Origin: Opitutia bacterium UBA977
Lineage (GTDB): Bacteria > Verrucomicrobiota > Verrucomicrobiia > Opitutales > Coraliomargaritaceae
Reading direction: 5' to 3'
DNA length: 21,234 bases
NCBI GenBank assembly: GCA_002292345.1
Contig: DBBT01000036.1
Span: forward strand, 1 to 21,234
The notes beneath the pieces are model-generated. The model did not search any database and had not been told where the DNA came from. It saw only the letters and a list, made by a program, of their open reading frames with translations. The position numbers and the translations under genes are program-made. Of this stretch, positions 20,456-21,234 are shown piece after piece (the stretch's first letter is position 1; each line of letters starts with the position of its first letter).

Positions 20456-21234
20456 ATGGAAAACATACCAAATGTATTAGCGGGGCGCTACGCCTCGAAG
20501 GCCATGTGCGCAGTCTGGAGCGCGGAAGGGCGTATCAAACTGGAGCGTGATTACTGGATCGCCGTGCTGCGTGCGCAGAAGGAACTGGGCCTAGACATCC
20601 CTCAACAAGCGATTGACGCTTATGAGCGTGTAAAGGGGGAGATTAATCTGGACTCCATTAACGAGCGCGAAGCGATCACTCGTCACGATGTGAAGGCACG
20701 AATCGAAGAATTTTGCGACCTTGCTGGGCACGAGCATATCCATAAAGGACTGACGAGTCGTGACTTGACTGAAAATGTCGAGCAGTTGCAAATCATCCAA
20801 GCCTTGGAGGTCGTGCGCAACAAAGCCGTTGCGGCTTTGCTTGCATTGGCTAATCGTGCGGAGGAGTGGAAGTCGCTCGTAATCACCGCCCGCACACACA
20901 ACGTGCCCGCGCAGCCGACGACTTTCGGTAAGCGCCTCGCGATGTTCGGCGAAGATCTGCTCCTCGCAGTTCGCGAACTCGACCGTATTATCGCCAACTA
21001 TCCAGTTCGTGGCCTTAAGGGGCCAGTCGGTACACAGATGGATCTGCTCACACTGTTTGATGGTGATGCCTCTAAGGTCGCATCACTCGAAGGCAGCATT
21101 CTTGATCACCTAGGTGTGGGTGCTGCGCTCGATACCGTCGGTCAGGTTTACCCGCGCGGGCTCGACTTCGAAGTCGTTTCGATTTTTGTGCGTCTTGCAT
21201 CTGGTCCGTCGAGCTTTGCTAAGACGCTGCGTAT
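20456..21234 (+). CDS. purB: Adenylosuccinate lyase, N-terminal part (cut by window end)
   Basis: Enzyme of purine synthesis that eliminates fumarate from SAICAR and from adenylosuccinate. The first 259 codons are present; the open frame runs off the window, and about 200 or more further residues are expected. The protein begins MENIPNVLAGRYASKAM. It contains EAITRHDVKARIEEF near 72-86, HKGLTSRDLTENVEQLQI at 96-113 (the TSxD loop region binding substrate) and ITARTHNVPAQPTTFGKR at 143-160 with the catalytic-type His148. KGPVGT is near 188-193. The later SSxMPxKxNP signature would be beyond the edge. The start is ATG at 20456 without a Shine-Dalgarno site. The frame is clean up to the edge, so this is an intact gene cut only by the window. 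Confidence 0.93.
   Translation, partial: MENIPNVLAGRYASKAMCAVWSAEGRIKLERDYWIAVLRAQKELGLDIPQQAIDAYERVKGEINLDSINEREAITRHDVKARIEEFCDLAGHEHIHKGLTSRDLTENVEQLQIIQALEVVRNKAVAALLALANRAEEWKSLVITARTHNVPAQPTTFGKRLAMFGEDLLLAVRELDRIIANYPVRGLKGPVGTQMDLLTLFDGDASKVASLEGSILDHLGVGAALDTVGQVYPRGLDFEVVSIFVRLASGPSSFAKTLR

Noticed and set aside
20317..20550. Open frame overlapping the purB start in another frame
   Set aside because: It has no domain or conserved look, and purB in the adjacent frame explains the sequence from 20456 on.
1..21234. CRISPR array, tRNA, rRNA, insertion sequence or prophage
   Set aside because: No regularly spaced repeats, no cloverleaf-like segments and no transposase, integrase or phage reading frame were found on either strand.

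Overview
The window is a stretch of bacterial chromosome carrying mostly single-copy housekeeping genes, with one accessory-looking block in the middle. Several features fit a marine verrucomicrobial lineage (Verrucomicrobiota, Opitutae/Puniceicoccales-like): a short verrucomicrobial-style type IV pilin, an FGE-fold protein on a helical-repeat scaffold, and very few Shine-Dalgarno sites. This placement is inference from gene style, with no marker gene or database match behind it. There is no rRNA, tRNA, CRISPR array, transposase or phage gene. No gene-free stretch exceeds 300 bases.

Left part (1-6503). An NhaC-type Na+/H+ antiporter (minus) diverges from a DEAD-box RNA helicase whose motif II reads DEVD (plus). 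The helicase is followed by the 16S rRNA methyltransferase rsmE (plus). rsmE converges on aroA (minus), and a 23-bp imperfect inverted repeat fills nearly the whole gap between them. aroA lies downstream of tyrA (minus), giving a small aromatic amino acid unit.

Middle part (6504-14778). A divergent gap with a tandem heptamer leads to a membrane-anchored protein made of five degenerate 67-residue helical repeats capped by a degenerate FGE-sulfatase (SUMF1-like) domain. A 47-residue single-pass membrane protein and a PIN-TRAM membrane protein follow. Then comes the accessory block: a type IV pilin-like gene with the best Shine-Dalgarno site in the window, and a strong intrinsic terminator whose T-tract runs directly into the start codon of the next gene. 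After that come two overlapping, paralogous polytopic proteins resembling GT-C glycosyltransferases, and a SAM methyltransferase of a type seen in polysaccharide loci. The layout recalls pilin glycosylation loci of Pseudomonas and Acinetobacter, where a membrane glycosyltransferase sits just downstream of the pilin gene. I propose it as a candidate verrucomicrobial pilin or surface-glycan modification cassette. The two GT-C genes look clearly lower in GC than the flanks.

Right part (14779-21234). uvrC (minus) encodes an unusually compact UvrC (491 residues): it keeps the catalytic residues of both nuclease domains but lacks the Fe-S cysteines and about 100 residues between the UVR motif and the RNase H-like domain. 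It diverges from cinA (plus), which is followed by holA (DNA polymerase III delta), a cupin lipoprotein and a bile acid:sodium symporter family transporter; the last three are tightly spaced. The window ends inside purB (adenylosuccinate lyase).

The points most worth following are the pilin/GT-C cassette, the 67-residue repeat protein and the compact UvrC.
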